A stretch of 64,000 bases of DNA from Desulforamulus reducens MI-1. Its GTDB lineage: Bacteria; Bacillota; Desulfotomaculia; Desulfotomaculales; Desulfotomaculaceae. The stretch lies in assembly GCF_000016165.1 (NCBI RefSeq), contig NC_009253.1, forward strand, positions 3,111,484 to 3,175,483, in the 5' to 3' direction. Positions 10,655 through 18,614 of this stretch are shown one piece after another (the stretch's first letter is position 1; each line of letters begins with the position of its first letter). The notes beneath the pieces were generated by a model that was given only the letters and a program-made list of their open reading frames with translations, did not search any database and was not told the DNA's origin. The position numbers and the translations under genes are program-made.

Positions 10655-11143
10655 CTAGGATTGTCCGCACTCCCCACCCCTACCGGTTAGAATCTCCAGT
10701 CCATGGGGCAATACCGGCAGAACAACCTCCAAACATTCTCTTACTCCTTTAACACTGCCGGGTAAATTAATAATTAAGGTTTTCCCTCTGGTCCCACTGA
10801 CTGCTCTGGATAGCATGGCCTTGGGGGTTTTTTTTAGACTTTCTGCCCGAATGGCTTCAGCTAGACCCGGCACCTGGCGATGGATGACAGCCAGCGTAGC
10901 TTCCGGTGTATTATCCCTGGGTCCCAGTCCGGTTCCACCGGTGGTTAGAATTAAGTCTATGCCCCTTTGATCCGCAAATTCAATTAATGTTGCTTTGATA
11001 ACCTCTGGGTCATCCGGTACAATGCGGTATTGTTCCACGTTGCCTAACCCTTGCACCATTTCTCGGATGGTTGCTCCACTGACATCTTCCCTTTGACCCT
11101 GGGAACCTTTGTCGCTCATGGTTATGATACCTATTTTGTACAT
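10655..11143 (-). CDS. mogA: Molybdenum cofactor biosynthesis protein MogA/MoaB
   Basis: Cytoplasmic enzyme of the MogA/MoaB family that adenylylates molybdopterin before metal insertion by MoeA. Starting at ATG 11141-11143, after a GAGGTGG site, it has 162 residues (MYKIGIITMSDKGSQGQRED). The family motif LILTTGGTGLGPRDNTPEAT near residue 70 binds the pterin and phosphate, and INLPGSVKGVRECLE follows near residue 133. It is divergent from fdhD and close to two moeA-type genes, fitting a molybdenum or tungsten cofactor role. MogA and MoaB are hard to separate by sequence alone. Confidence 0.9.
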   Translation of the reverse strand: MYKIGIITMSDKGSQGQREDVSGATIREMVQGLGNVEQYRIVPDDPEVIKATLIEFADQRGIDLILTTGGTGLGPRDNTPEATLAVIHRQVPGLAEAIRAESLKKTPKAMLSRAVSGTRGKTLIINLPGSVKGVRECLEVVLPVLPHGLEILTGRGGECGQS

Positions 11144-11233
11144 TTGTTTCCACCTCACCATTTAATAAGACCTTCAAATATTGATAACATTGGGGTACAA
11201 TAAAAAATAATGCGTCATGTAGGGGGTTAAAGA

Positions 11234-12022
11234 ATGGTCTGGCAATTCAATAAAACCACTTCTAAAATTGTTCGTATTAAAGGCGACAAAATTATAACCA
11301 CCGAAGACTGTATTGTTCGTGAAGTACCAATAACCCTTTTTCTAAATGATAAAGAGTTTGTTACAATGGTCTGTTCTCCCCAAGCATTGCAGGAATTGGC
11401 CGTGGGTTTTCTTTGTTCAGAAGGTCTGTTACAATCCCCCGAAGATATTAAAGCAATTCGATTAGATGAAGAAAATGGGGTCGTTTATATTGATGCCCCG
11501 GATATAGAAGACGAGTCTAAATTTCTTAAAAGAAATATAACCAGTTGCTGTGGTCGGGGACGACCAGTCTTTTACTATATCAACGATGCCAAAAGCATGA
11601 ATAAGGTATCCTCTGATCTGCTGGTAACGCCAGGTCAAGTATGGGATTTATCCGATCGATTGGAAGAAATGTCTATTCTTTTTAAAGAAACCGGTGGCGT
11701 TCATAATGCCGCCCTATGCTTGCCCACAGAAGTAATGATGTTCTATGAGGATGTGGGACGACATAATGCAGTTGATAAAATCTTCGGACGTGCTTTTTTA
11801 GATCGCATTCCCCTAAGGGATAAGATTCTTGTTTTTAGCGGCAGGGTCTCTTCGGAAATCGTCATAAAAATCGGAAAAATGGGCCTGCCGGTTATTATTT
11901 CCCGTTCTGCACCAACGGACCTAGGGCTGGAAATGGCCCAAAAACTTGGTATTACTGTGGTGGGTTTTGCCAAAGGTGAACGCATGAATGTATATACATA
12001 TCCCGAGCGTATTTTGGGATAG
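11234..12022 (+). CDS. fdhD: Formate dehydrogenase accessory sulfurtransferase FdhD
   Basis: Transfers sulfur from a cysteine desulfurase to the molybdenum or tungsten cofactor of formate dehydrogenase. It has 262 residues, typical length. Recognisable blocks are QALQELAVGFLCSEGLL, FKETGGVHNAALC, the signature EDVGRHNAVDKIFG and FSGRVSSEIVIKIGKMGLP. The sulfur-carrying loop reads NITSCCGRGRP (cysteines near residues 105-106), not the CxxC seen in the Escherichia coli enzyme. The start ATG at 11234 follows AGGGGGT. It is divergent from mogA, with a 90-bp shared upstream region. No formate dehydrogenase structural gene lies in the window. Confidence 0.93.
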   Translation: MVWQFNKTTSKIVRIKGDKIITTEDCIVREVPITLFLNDKEFVTMVCSPQALQELAVGFLCSEGLLQSPEDIKAIRLDEENGVVYIDAPDIEDESKFLKRNITSCCGRGRPVFYYINDAKSMNKVSSDLLVTPGQVWDLSDRLEEMSILFKETGGVHNAALCLPTEVMMFYEDVGRHNAVDKIFGRAFLDRIPLRDKILVFSGRVSSEIVIKIGKMGLPVIISRSAPTDLGLEMAQKLGITVVGFAKGERMNVYTYPERILG

Positions 12023-12088
12023 CTAGCTTTGGGGTATTCCTTTCTGGTGGGCCTTGAGCCATGGGCTTTTAGCTTTTGGATTATAATT

Positions 12089-12109
12089 GCTCATAGCTCA
12101 TAGCTCATG
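12089..12109. repeat. Short tandem repeat GCTCATA x3
   Basis: Two GCTCATA units and one GCTCATG unit lie in the spacer between convergent fdhD and the ModE-type gene. No terminator hairpin is obvious here. Confidence 0.5.
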
Positions 12110-12118
12110 GCTTACAGC

Positions 12119-12493
12119 CTACTCCCCAAAACACTCTCTGTAAATTTCCTGAATAACCTTATCCATTCTGTCTCGGATTTGGCTAAAGCACTCCACCAAT
12201 CTACTTCCTTTGGCTGTCAGCTTGGCACCTCCGCCGGCGTCACCGCCCACCTGTGTTTCAACAAGACGGAACCCCCAGCTTTTTTCCGCTTTTTTAATCT
12301 TTCCCCAGGCAGCACGGTAGGACATACCCATTGCTTTGGCCGCCCTTGAAATGGAGCCCTGCTGTTGAACATTTATAAGAAGATAATAGAGTCCATCTCC
12401 AAAATGGGCTTCTCCCTTCTCTAACCAAACTTTGCAGCCAGGTCGAAAAAGTTCTCTAAAGGGGTACTCCAGATTTCCAGGTCCATCGGCCAT
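12119..12493 (-). CDS. ModE-type winged-helix DNA-binding protein without molybdate domain
   Basis: A 124-residue transcription regulator resembling only the N-terminal DNA-binding half of ModE. The helix-turn-helix is around GSISRAAKAMGMSYRAAWGK (about residues 40-62), followed by the wing (ETQVGGDAGGGAKLTAKG). The C-terminal helix probably dimerises. The molybdate-binding TOBE domains of full ModE are absent. Two adjacent ATGs exist; the one at 12491-12493 is 7 nt from AGGAGG, the other 4 nt. It lies 11 bp after the MoeA-PBP fusion gene, so the two are cotranscribed. It may control molybdenum genes, but the effector is unknown. Confidence 0.85.
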   Translation of the reverse strand: MADGPGNLEYPFRELFRPGCKVWLEKGEAHFGDGLYYLLINVQQQGSISRAAKAMGMSYRAAWGKIKKAEKSWGFRLVETQVGGDAGGGAKLTAKGSRLVECFSQIRDRMDKVIQEIYRECFGE

Positions 12494-12504
12494 CATAGTT
12501 CCTC

Positions 12505-14439
12505 CTAGATTCCCTGACGATACATAACACCACCGCAATCCCGTAAATCATAGCCACCCAGCACTTCCACTTGCTGCTTAAATTCCGTTGTTGAAATGAC
12601 TTCCAGCAAACGTTTAATGTAAGGAGTATCCCAATATTCCCCGGGAATGCATAGGTCATAGCGTTCCTCCACCACAGGGACAAAGTCCAGATCCAAGGCT
12701 TTGGCCGCTGCTAAAATACCAAGTCCTGCATCCGCCGCTCCACTGGCAACCGCAGCTGCCACAGCCATGTGGGTATACTCTTCACGGTTATATCCGTAAA
12801 TACTGTCTGGATCAATATTTAATTGATTCAAACGGTAATCCAGTAAGATTCTGGTTCCGGCTCCCCGCTGGCGATTAATAAAGCGTACACCTTCCCGGGC
12901 TAAGTCTTCTAAGCCTTGAATATTCATGGGATTCCCCTTTGCCACCATTAACCCCTGCTGGCGATAGACCAGGTTGACCAGAACTGCAGGACGATCACCT
13001 AGTAACCGCTGAACGTAGTTTACGTTGTAACCACCAGTCTCTTCATCCAATAAGTGGGTACCAGCACAGTGGCACTCACCTCTCTTAAGGGCCGAGAGTC
13101 CTCCCAAACTTCCAACATTGGCACTGGAAAGGCTGGCTTCTGGAAATTTCCTTCGCAGATGGTTGGCCAAAACATCTAGGGCCATATCATGGCTGCCTAT
13201 AATGACGGTAGTCTGGCGAATCTCCTCCAGGGGCCGCATCAGTTCAACCTTAACGTTATCCCCTGCCCTGTAGCCCTCTGAAAGACGTGGTACCCTTAAC
13301 ATACCATCTGCCCTAACAAGGGACATAATGACCCCCGCACCCCTGGAGATAGGCGTTGCAACAAACTTCTCTCCAACTTGACCCATTTTTACCCGGATAA
13401 ACTCCTCTACACCCATTGGTGAAGGCATTTTACGGGAAATAATGGCCTCTGCGGCTACGGGCTTAGGAGCTACAGAGCCTAACTTTTTATAGATAATTGG
13501 ACGGACAAATAATTCCATGGCCAGATAAGCCGAAACAGGATATCCCGGAATGCCAATCACAGGCTTGCCATTTATTTCCCCCAGTATGACCGGTTTACCT
13601 GGCTTAATGGCTGCACCATGGGTTAACACTGTGCCCAATTGACGCACCAGTTCTGCAGTGAAGTCCTCCCGCCCGGCGGAGGACCCGGCATTAATAACAA
13701 CTATATCTGCCTTCTCCACCGCTTCCATAATAGATTGTTTTAGCTTCTCCCAGTTATCAATGGTAATGGGCCAGCGTAATGGTTCGCCCCCCCAGGTTTG
13801 AACCAACGAACCAAAGACCCTGGTGTTATATTCAACAATATCTCCTGGTTTTAAATCTGTACCTGGTTGAACCAATTCCGTACCCGTGGGTAGCAAGGCC
13901 ACTTTAGGTTTGGGGTGGACTTTAATTCTGCCGACTCCCCCGGCCAAGATACCCCCAATATCCATGGGTCGAATCTTGTGATTGGCAGGTAAAATCATTT
14001 CTGTGGCCACCACATCTTCCCCAATGGCCCGTACATGCTGCCAGGGGGCCGCTGCAGAGGTGATTTCAAAAACATCTTCTTCCACAAAGTGAACATCTTC
14101 AATCATAATTACTGCATCACAGGCCGCGGGGATAGGATCTCCGGTATCCACAATCTGAGCCTTGTCTCCCAGTTGAATCTTCTTAGGGGTTGCATCTGAG
14201 GCTCCAAAGGTAATGGCAGAGTCCACTGCAATACCATCCATAGCCGATGCATTGTAATGGGGAGACGAATTAAAGGCAAAAATAGGCTCTGCGGTAACTC
14301 TTCCCAGGGATTCTTCTGCAGCAATTTCTTCTCGCTCAGCCGGCACCAGGGAACCCTTTTCCTCTAAGTGCTTAAGGAGTCCTTCCAAGGCTTCTTCCCA
14401 GGGTCGATTATCCAGGTATACATCACGTTTATTTCTCAT
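12505..14439 (-). CDS. MoeA molybdenum transferase fused to a periplasmic-binding-protein-like domain
   Basis: A 644-residue fusion. Residues 1-410 are MoeA, which inserts molybdate or tungstate into adenylylated molybdopterin (FNSSPHYNASAMDGIAV, VVINAGSSAGREDFT, IGIPGYPVSAYLAMELFV). Residues about 415-640 resemble the substrate-binding domain of molybdate-responsive regulators (IIGSHDMALDVLANHLR, GLMVAKGNPMNIQGLEDLAR, INRQRGAGTRILLDY). It seems to lack a signal peptide, so the C-terminal domain should be cytoplasmic and could sense or deliver oxyanion or a cofactor intermediate; that is inference. It sits between moeA (52 bp upstream) and the ModE-like gene (11 bp downstream) in one operon. 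Confidence 0.92.
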   Translation of the reverse strand: MRNKRDVYLDNRPWEEALEGLLKHLEEKGSLVPAEREEIAAEESLGRVTAEPIFAFNSSPHYNASAMDGIAVDSAITFGASDATPKKIQLGDKAQIVDTGDPIPAACDAVIMIEDVHFVEEDVFEITSAAAPWQHVRAIGEDVVATEMILPANHKIRPMDIGGILAGGVGRIKVHPKPKVALLPTGTELVQPGTDLKPGDIVEYNTRVFGSLVQTWGGEPLRWPITIDNWEKLKQSIMEAVEKADIVVINAGSSAGREDFTAELVRQLGTVLTHGAAIKPGKPVILGEINGKPVIGIPGYPVSAYLAMELFVRPIIYKKLGSVAPKPVAAEAIISRKMPSPMGVEEFIRVKMGQVGEKFVATPISRGAGVIMSLVRADGMLRVPRLSEGYRAGDNVKVELMRPLEEIRQTTVIIGSHDMALDVLANHLRRKFPEASLSSANVGSLGGLSALKRGECHCAGTHLLDEETGGYNVNYVQRLLGDRPAVLVNLVYRQQGLMVAKGNPMNIQGLEDLAREGVRFINRQRGAGTRILLDYRLNQLNIDPDSIYGYNREEYTHMAVAAAVASGAADAGLGILAAAKALDLDFVPVVEERYDLCIPGEYWDTPYIKRLLEVISTTEFKQQVEVLGGYDLRDCGGVMYRQGI

Positions 14440-14491
14440 AGGTTTTTATCTCCTATTCTTATGCAACGGTAAGTTTTTAACTATTCTGTAT

Positions 14492-15721
14492 TTAAAAGAG
14501 CCAAACATCCACTAATTCCCCGGCCTCCACCCCTTCTTTCGTTAGGGGAATATGGGCTACTCCGTCGGCTTTAACCATTGTACTGATTAGACCAGATTTA
14601 CCTAGCACCGGGTCTGCCACAATGGTACCATCTTCTAATCGGCGCAGTGTTACCCTGAGAAAGTCATCCCGACCAGTGGCAGAGTGAATATTACGGGTAA
14701 TGGCAGCCCTCAGTGGAAAACTTCTGCCGGGTTGACCATCACCGGAGGACTCAATTAATGGCCTGGCTAACAAATCAAATACAATCATAGCCGAGACAGG
14801 GTGGCCAGGTAAGCCAAAAACAACTTTACCATCTACCACTGCTCCGATGGAAGGCTTCCCTGGTTTAATGGCAATTCCGTGAAATAAAAGTCCTGGGTTT
14901 CCAAGGGTTTCAATTACTTTAGCTGTCACGTCCCGGGTACCCACAGAACTACCACCAGATATTAATACCATTTCATTTTCATGCAAGGCCCCAATTAAGG
15001 CTTGACGCAGGGACTCAAAATTATCTTCAATGATCCCGTAAAGGGTCGGACTCCCACCGGCTTGCAAAACCTGTCCATAGAGTGTATAGGAATTAATGTC
15101 GCGAACTCTTCCAGGACTTGTGGGTTGATCCGGCGCAATTAACTCATTGCCAGTGGATAGAATACCAACCTTAACAGGCTTTAATACAGGTACTTCGGTT
15201 ACTCCTACCGCCGCCAGTAACCCGAGGTCCTGTGGGCGTAAGCGATGCTTTGCATTTAATACAACAGCACCTGTGGACACATCTTCACCTCGGCGTACCA
15301 AGTTATCTCCCGGAGCCGCCGGTTTAGTGATCCCAATGGTTCTTTTATCCAATTCCTCGGTATATTCCACCATGACCACTGCATCCGCCCCTGGGGGCAA
15401 CATGCCGCCTGTGGGAATAGCCCAAGCTTGTCCTGCTCCCACTGGACCATGGGCTTCCTCCCCCATTAAGACTTCGCCTGTTACATCCACATAAGAAGGC
15501 AAACTTTCGGTTGCCCCGAAGGTATCTCTGGCCCGTACAGCATAACCATCCATGGTGGAACGGTGGAAACCGGGGACATCTTCTTTGGCAGTAATATCCT
15601 GGGCCAGTATTCGGTTTAGTCCCTGTAGCAGCGGAATGGTCTCTTCCTTATGCCAGACAGGTAAATGGACTGCTAAAACACTGCGCGCCTGCTGCACAGT
15701 TAGTACGTTAAATAACTCCAA
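14492..15721 (-). CDS. moeA: Molybdopterin molybdenumtransferase MoeA
   Basis: A stand-alone MoeA of 409 residues that ligates molybdate or tungstate to the dithiolene of activated molybdopterin. Motifs are EDVPGFHRSTMDGYAVRA near residue 52, GILSTGNELIAPD, the pterin-binding VLISGGSSVGTRDVT and FGLPGHPVSAMIVF. The start is TTG at 15719-15721, 7 nt after CGGAGG. It is the second MoeA-type gene in the operon. Organisms using both Mo and W enzymes often carry two, and here a paralogue with an extra sensor domain lies 52 bp downstream. A 59-codon HTH-like gene lies 33 bp upstream. Confidence 0.95.
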   Translation of the reverse strand: MELFNVLTVQQARSVLAVHLPVWHKEETIPLLQGLNRILAQDITAKEDVPGFHRSTMDGYAVRARDTFGATESLPSYVDVTGEVLMGEEAHGPVGAGQAWAIPTGGMLPPGADAVVMVEYTEELDKRTIGITKPAAPGDNLVRRGEDVSTGAVVLNAKHRLRPQDLGLLAAVGVTEVPVLKPVKVGILSTGNELIAPDQPTSPGRVRDINSYTLYGQVLQAGGSPTLYGIIEDNFESLRQALIGALHENEMVLISGGSSVGTRDVTAKVIETLGNPGLLFHGIAIKPGKPSIGAVVDGKVVFGLPGHPVSAMIVFDLLARPLIESSGDGQPGRSFPLRAAITRNIHSATGRDDFLRVTLRRLEDGTIVADPVLGKSGLISTMVKADGVAHIPLTKEGVEAGELVDVWLF

Positions 15722-15754
15722 AGTAATTCCTCCGTTTTTGAACTTCCTGATATA

Positions 15755-15934
15755 CTAAAAACAGCCTAACTCGCAAGCCTTTAGTTTAATTTTTAATTCA
15801 TCACAGATATCCCCCACAACCTTAGGGGACACATTATAATCACTGGCAATTTTTCTGGCAGCCGTACAGGAGATTCCACCATCCTTTGCTGTCTCTTTAA
15901 TGGTTTGTATAATTTTTTCTTTTTGCTCGTCCAT
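15755..15934 (-). CDS. Small HTH-like protein at head of the moeA operon
   Basis: A 59-residue protein (start MDEQKEKIIQTIKETAK, end KLKACELGCF) with a good GAGGGGAG ribosome site 7 nt before the ATG at 15932-15934. The middle section, CTAARKIASDYNVSPKVVGD, reads like a helix-turn-helix, and two cysteines close to the C-terminus plus one at about residue 23 could bind metal. I believe similar short proteins ending in ACELGCF occur near molybdenum genes in related anaerobes, but this is from memory. It is 33 bp ahead of moeA and probably cotranscribed. A longer open frame over 15793-15990 in another frame is a shadow. Confidence 0.75.
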   Translation of the reverse strand: MDEQKEKIIQTIKETAKDGGISCTAARKIASDYNVSPKVVGDICDELKIKLKACELGCF

Positions 15935-16076
15935 TGTAAATCTCCCCTCTCATTGGAATAGAGCCTATTTGTGTTATTATTACAATACAATGTCTAAATA
16001 TCCTGCCTATTCCAGCAAGTGTTATGTCTATTTTTACATAACGGTGTCGTTATTTCTTCAAAAGGAGAGAAAATCA

Positions 16077-17561
16077 TTGATTATAGGTCTTTCAAACACC
16101 GCCTTTGAATACAAAGGAACCATCCAGGACATTATCTGGTTATTTTATCCTGGGGCAGAACTGGTGGCTGAAGATAAGGGAGATTTTTTGCTTCAACTTA
16201 ATTTATCCCAGGAAGTGGAATTTAATCTTTGGGCCGAGGCACAACTATACGTCAACGGAGCATCCCTGGCCCAGAGAGAAGAAGGTCATCCGCTCATACC
16301 AGCAGAAGTCCCTAACGAGCTAAAACGGTTAGCCCGCATGGCTGTTTATAAAATCCTGGTTTCCTATAGTGGAACAACCCCCTCTCCCTGGGGTATTATG
16401 ACGGGCATTCGTCCCACCAAAGTTGTCCATCGCCTACTGGATCTGGGTTGGAGCAAACAAAACGTGGAGAATTACTTACTGGATAAATATGCTTTAAGAC
16501 CGGATAAGACACAATTAATTACCTCTGTGACAGAGATTCAACGCCCCTTGCTTTTGTCAAAGAAACAAGCAAAGAAATTGGTAGGGGTCTATATTGGTAT
16601 TCCTTTCTGTCCTTCCCGCTGTCTTTACTGCTCATTCCCCTCTTATTCCATTAAGCGCCATCGTGATATGGTGGACCCTTTTTTAAAGGCATTGCTGCAG
16701 GAAATACAAGTGATTGGTGAAACCCTTAGGTCCCAGGGACTCCTTGTGCAAAGTATTTACTTGGGAGGCGGCACCCCTACCAGCCTGAATTGTGAGCAAC
16801 TGCAATCTCTGCTTGAGGCCATCCAGTTATCTTTAAAGGACGACAGTACCATCGAAATGACAGTGGAAGGCGGGCGGCCGGATACGTTAAACGAAGATGT
16901 TTTTGCTCTATTAGCCAATGCCGGGGTAAATCGGCTGAGCATCAACCCCCAGAGCATGAACCAAAAAACCTTGGACATTATTGGCCGGGCCCATACAGTT
17001 GAGGATATATATCGTTCAGTTGAAACGGCAAGAAACTATAAGTTTCCCACCTTGAATATGGACCTAATTATTGGTTTGCCCGGAGAAACCGTTCAAGATG
17101 TTGCTCGAACGATGGAAAGCATATTACAACTGAAACCAGAAAACTTAACAGTCCATGCTCTGGCTCTCAAGCGGGCTTCAAACTTGAAACAGCGCCTGGC
17201 TGAATTTCCTCTTTTACAGGCCGAGGAAGCTGTGGCCATGTGGCAAGAAACAGCCCGGGGCGCAACCGCCCTTGGCCAACATCCCTATTACATGTATCGC
17301 CAGAAACAAATGGTTGGTAATCTGGAAAACATCGGCTATGCCCTGCCTGGCCATGAATGTATCTATAACATTCAGATGATCGAGGAACGCCAAACCATTA
17401 TTGGCCTGGGTGTAGGTGCCGGTTCTAAATGGATGGACCCAGATACCTGGACTCTGGTAAACGAATATAATGCCAAGGACCCCAGGCAATATGTGGAACG
17501 TTTAGATGAGTACATTGAACGCAAACTGCATCATATTAGGGAATTATCGACCAAGCAGTGA
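16077..17561 (+). CDS. hemZ: Radical SAM coproporphyrinogen III oxidase-like protein HemZ
   Basis: Oxygen-independent coproporphyrinogen dehydrogenase family member (HemZ type), a cytoplasmic [4Fe-4S] radical SAM enzyme related to HemN. From the TTG at 16077, preceded by AAAGGAGAG, it has 494 residues. The cluster motif is PFCPSRCLYCSFPSY (Cx3Cx2C plus the HemN-type third position), followed by GGGTPTSL, the glycine-rich SAM site, then MDLIIGLPGE. The N-terminal 150 residues are the extra domain typical of HemZ. An open frame continues upstream to 15900 but overlaps the divergent small gene and has no ribosome site. Whether HemZ truly makes protoporphyrinogen is not settled for the family. 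Confidence 0.9.
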   Translation: MIIGLSNTAFEYKGTIQDIIWLFYPGAELVAEDKGDFLLQLNLSQEVEFNLWAEAQLYVNGASLAQREEGHPLIPAEVPNELKRLARMAVYKILVSYSGTTPSPWGIMTGIRPTKVVHRLLDLGWSKQNVENYLLDKYALRPDKTQLITSVTEIQRPLLLSKKQAKKLVGVYIGIPFCPSRCLYCSFPSYSIKRHRDMVDPFLKALLQEIQVIGETLRSQGLLVQSIYLGGGTPTSLNCEQLQSLLEAIQLSLKDDSTIEMTVEGGRPDTLNEDVFALLANAGVNRLSINPQSMNQKTLDIIGRAHTVEDIYRSVETARNYKFPTLNMDLIIGLPGETVQDVARTMESILQLKPENLTVHALALKRASNLKQRLAEFPLLQAEEAVAMWQETARGATALGQHPYYMYRQKQMVGNLENIGYALPGHECIYNIQMIEERQTIIGLGVGAGSKWMDPDTWTLVNEYNAKDPRQYVERLDEYIERKLHHIRELSTKQ

Positions 17562-17600
17562 TAGTTTGTTCTAAAGACGGTAATGAACCGTCTGGTCTGT

Positions 17601-17665
17601 CAGACTGTTGAAAAAGTAGGCAAAGGGATTTTATTATCTAGAGCGAGCGAAGATAATGAAATTCC
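17601..17665 (+). repeat. Dispersed-repeat-like hairpin
   Basis: CAGACTGTTGAAAAAGTAGG leads into a 15-bp stem with two G-U pairs: 17625-17639 against 17651-17665. Part of it (AGTAGG...TTTATCTAGA..GAGCGA) recurs at 46185-46220. This suggests a dispersed element or an insertion-sequence end. Confidence 0.45.
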
Positions 17666-17692
17666 TGATAGAGAGGTTTAACAACAAACTCT

Positions 17693-17725
17693 GAAGGGCC
17701 TCCAGTTTAAGAGGCCCTTCTATTA
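17693..17725 (+). terminator. Terminator downstream of hemZ
   Basis: GAAGGGCCTC (17693-17702) and GAGGCCCTTC (17711-17720) form a perfect 10-bp stem with an 8-nt loop. The U-run after it is weak (TATTACTTCTTAT). Confidence 0.6.
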
Positions 17726-17769
17726 CTTCTTATATCCTATAAACACATATTGCCAGGAACCGTTAGAAT

Positions 17770-17994
17770 GCACTTCCCCTTCTATACCCACCTCTGCCAA
17801 CCCTTTATGAAGCAATACAACTGTTAAAACAAATTGGCTTTACCGCTAAACCTGTTCCCGGAACCAACAGCTATATGATTGAAACTCCTAAAGGTAAAAT
17901 TTCCTGGTTAAAAGAAAAGTCTATGCTTCAACTGGTTATTTCGTATAAAAATAATCCTAATCAGCTTCGTATGACTTTAAGTAAAATCCTGTAA
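17770..17994 (+). pseudogene. Gene fragment without start codon, unknown family
   Basis: A 74-codon open stretch that ends at TAA 17992-17994 and reads EAIQLLKQIGFTAKPVPGTN and then MIETPKGKISWLKEKSMLQL. It looks coding in composition, but a stop lies directly upstream at 17764-17766. The only in-frame ATG is internal and has no ribosome site. It is best seen as the 3' end of a gene that lost its beginning. I do not recognise the family. Confidence 0.4.
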
Positions 17995-18004
17995 CTTGGT
18001 CATA

Positions 18005-18026
18005 AAAATAGGCCAGCAACTGGCCT
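18005..18026 (-). terminator. Terminator of paaK-ACT-cyclo-ligase unit
   Basis: AGGCCAG (18010-18016) and CTGGCCT (18020-18026) form a tight 3-nt-loop hairpin followed on the minus strand by ATTTTTAT. It overlaps the stop codon of the cyclo-ligase gene. Confidence 0.75.
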
Positions 18027-18600
18027 AACACTGTATGATTTGTTTTTCGGTTACAATAAATTGAACCGGCTGATCATACTTTCCCATCAATACTGAAAAA
18101 TTTTCCCTAACCTGAAATTCAAAAGCCAGTGCCACAGTGACAGCATCTTTCCTGAGTCTTGGTATAAAGCGGTCATAATATCCCCCACCGTAGCCCATAC
18201 GGTTACCTTGGTGATCAAAAACAGTACCCGGCACAACAATAAGGTCAAGTTCCTGCACTTCCACCGGACGTAGGTTTTCCGGAGCTGGTTCCAAGATACC
18301 GTAGGAACCGATGCTTAAATCCCCTGGAAAATCCACCAGCAGAGAGGGTGTCATGGACCGATCCACGGCATTCACTACGGGAACTGTAACCCGCTTCCCA
18401 GACCTCAGGGCATGGTTTATTAGACTTTCTGTTTTTACTTCCTTGCGAAAATCCAAGTAAACCATTATCGTCTTGGCCCTTCGGTAAGGTTCAAAGGATA
18501 CTAACCTTTCTACTATCACGCTGCTTTTATCCGCAACTTCGGATTTCTTCAGGGCACTGCGAACTTCCAGTACCTTTTTCCTGATACCTTTCTTATCCAC
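18025..18600 (-). CDS. 5-formyltetrahydrofolate cyclo-ligase
   Basis: ATP-dependent conversion of 5-formyl-THF to 5,10-methenyl-THF, returning a storage folate to one-carbon metabolism. The protein has 191 residues, normal for the family. Motifs are KKGIRKKVLEVRSALKK at the N-terminus, MVYLDFRKEVKTESL, and the signature IVVPGTVFDHQGNRMGYGGG with GYYDRF. The start GTG at 18598-18600 follows AGGGAG. It lies 14 bp after the ACT-domain gene on the same strand and shares its terminator, so it is probably read from the paaK leader. Confidence 0.92.
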   Translation of the reverse strand: MDKKGIRKKVLEVRSALKKSEVADKSSVIVERLVSFEPYRRAKTIMVYLDFRKEVKTESLINHALRSGKRVTVPVVNAVDRSMTPSLLVDFPGDLSIGSYGILEPAPENLRPVEVQELDLIVVPGTVFDHQGNRMGYGGGYYDRFIPRLRKDAVTVALAFEFQVRENFSVLMGKYDQPVQFIVTEKQIIQC

Positions 18601-18614
18601 TATAATCTCCCTGG

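Noticed and set aside
15793-15990. 65-codon minus-strand open frame
   Set aside because: It starts in a region without ribosome site and overlaps, in another frame, the better 59-codon gene at 15755-15934, which has a strong site and protein-like composition.
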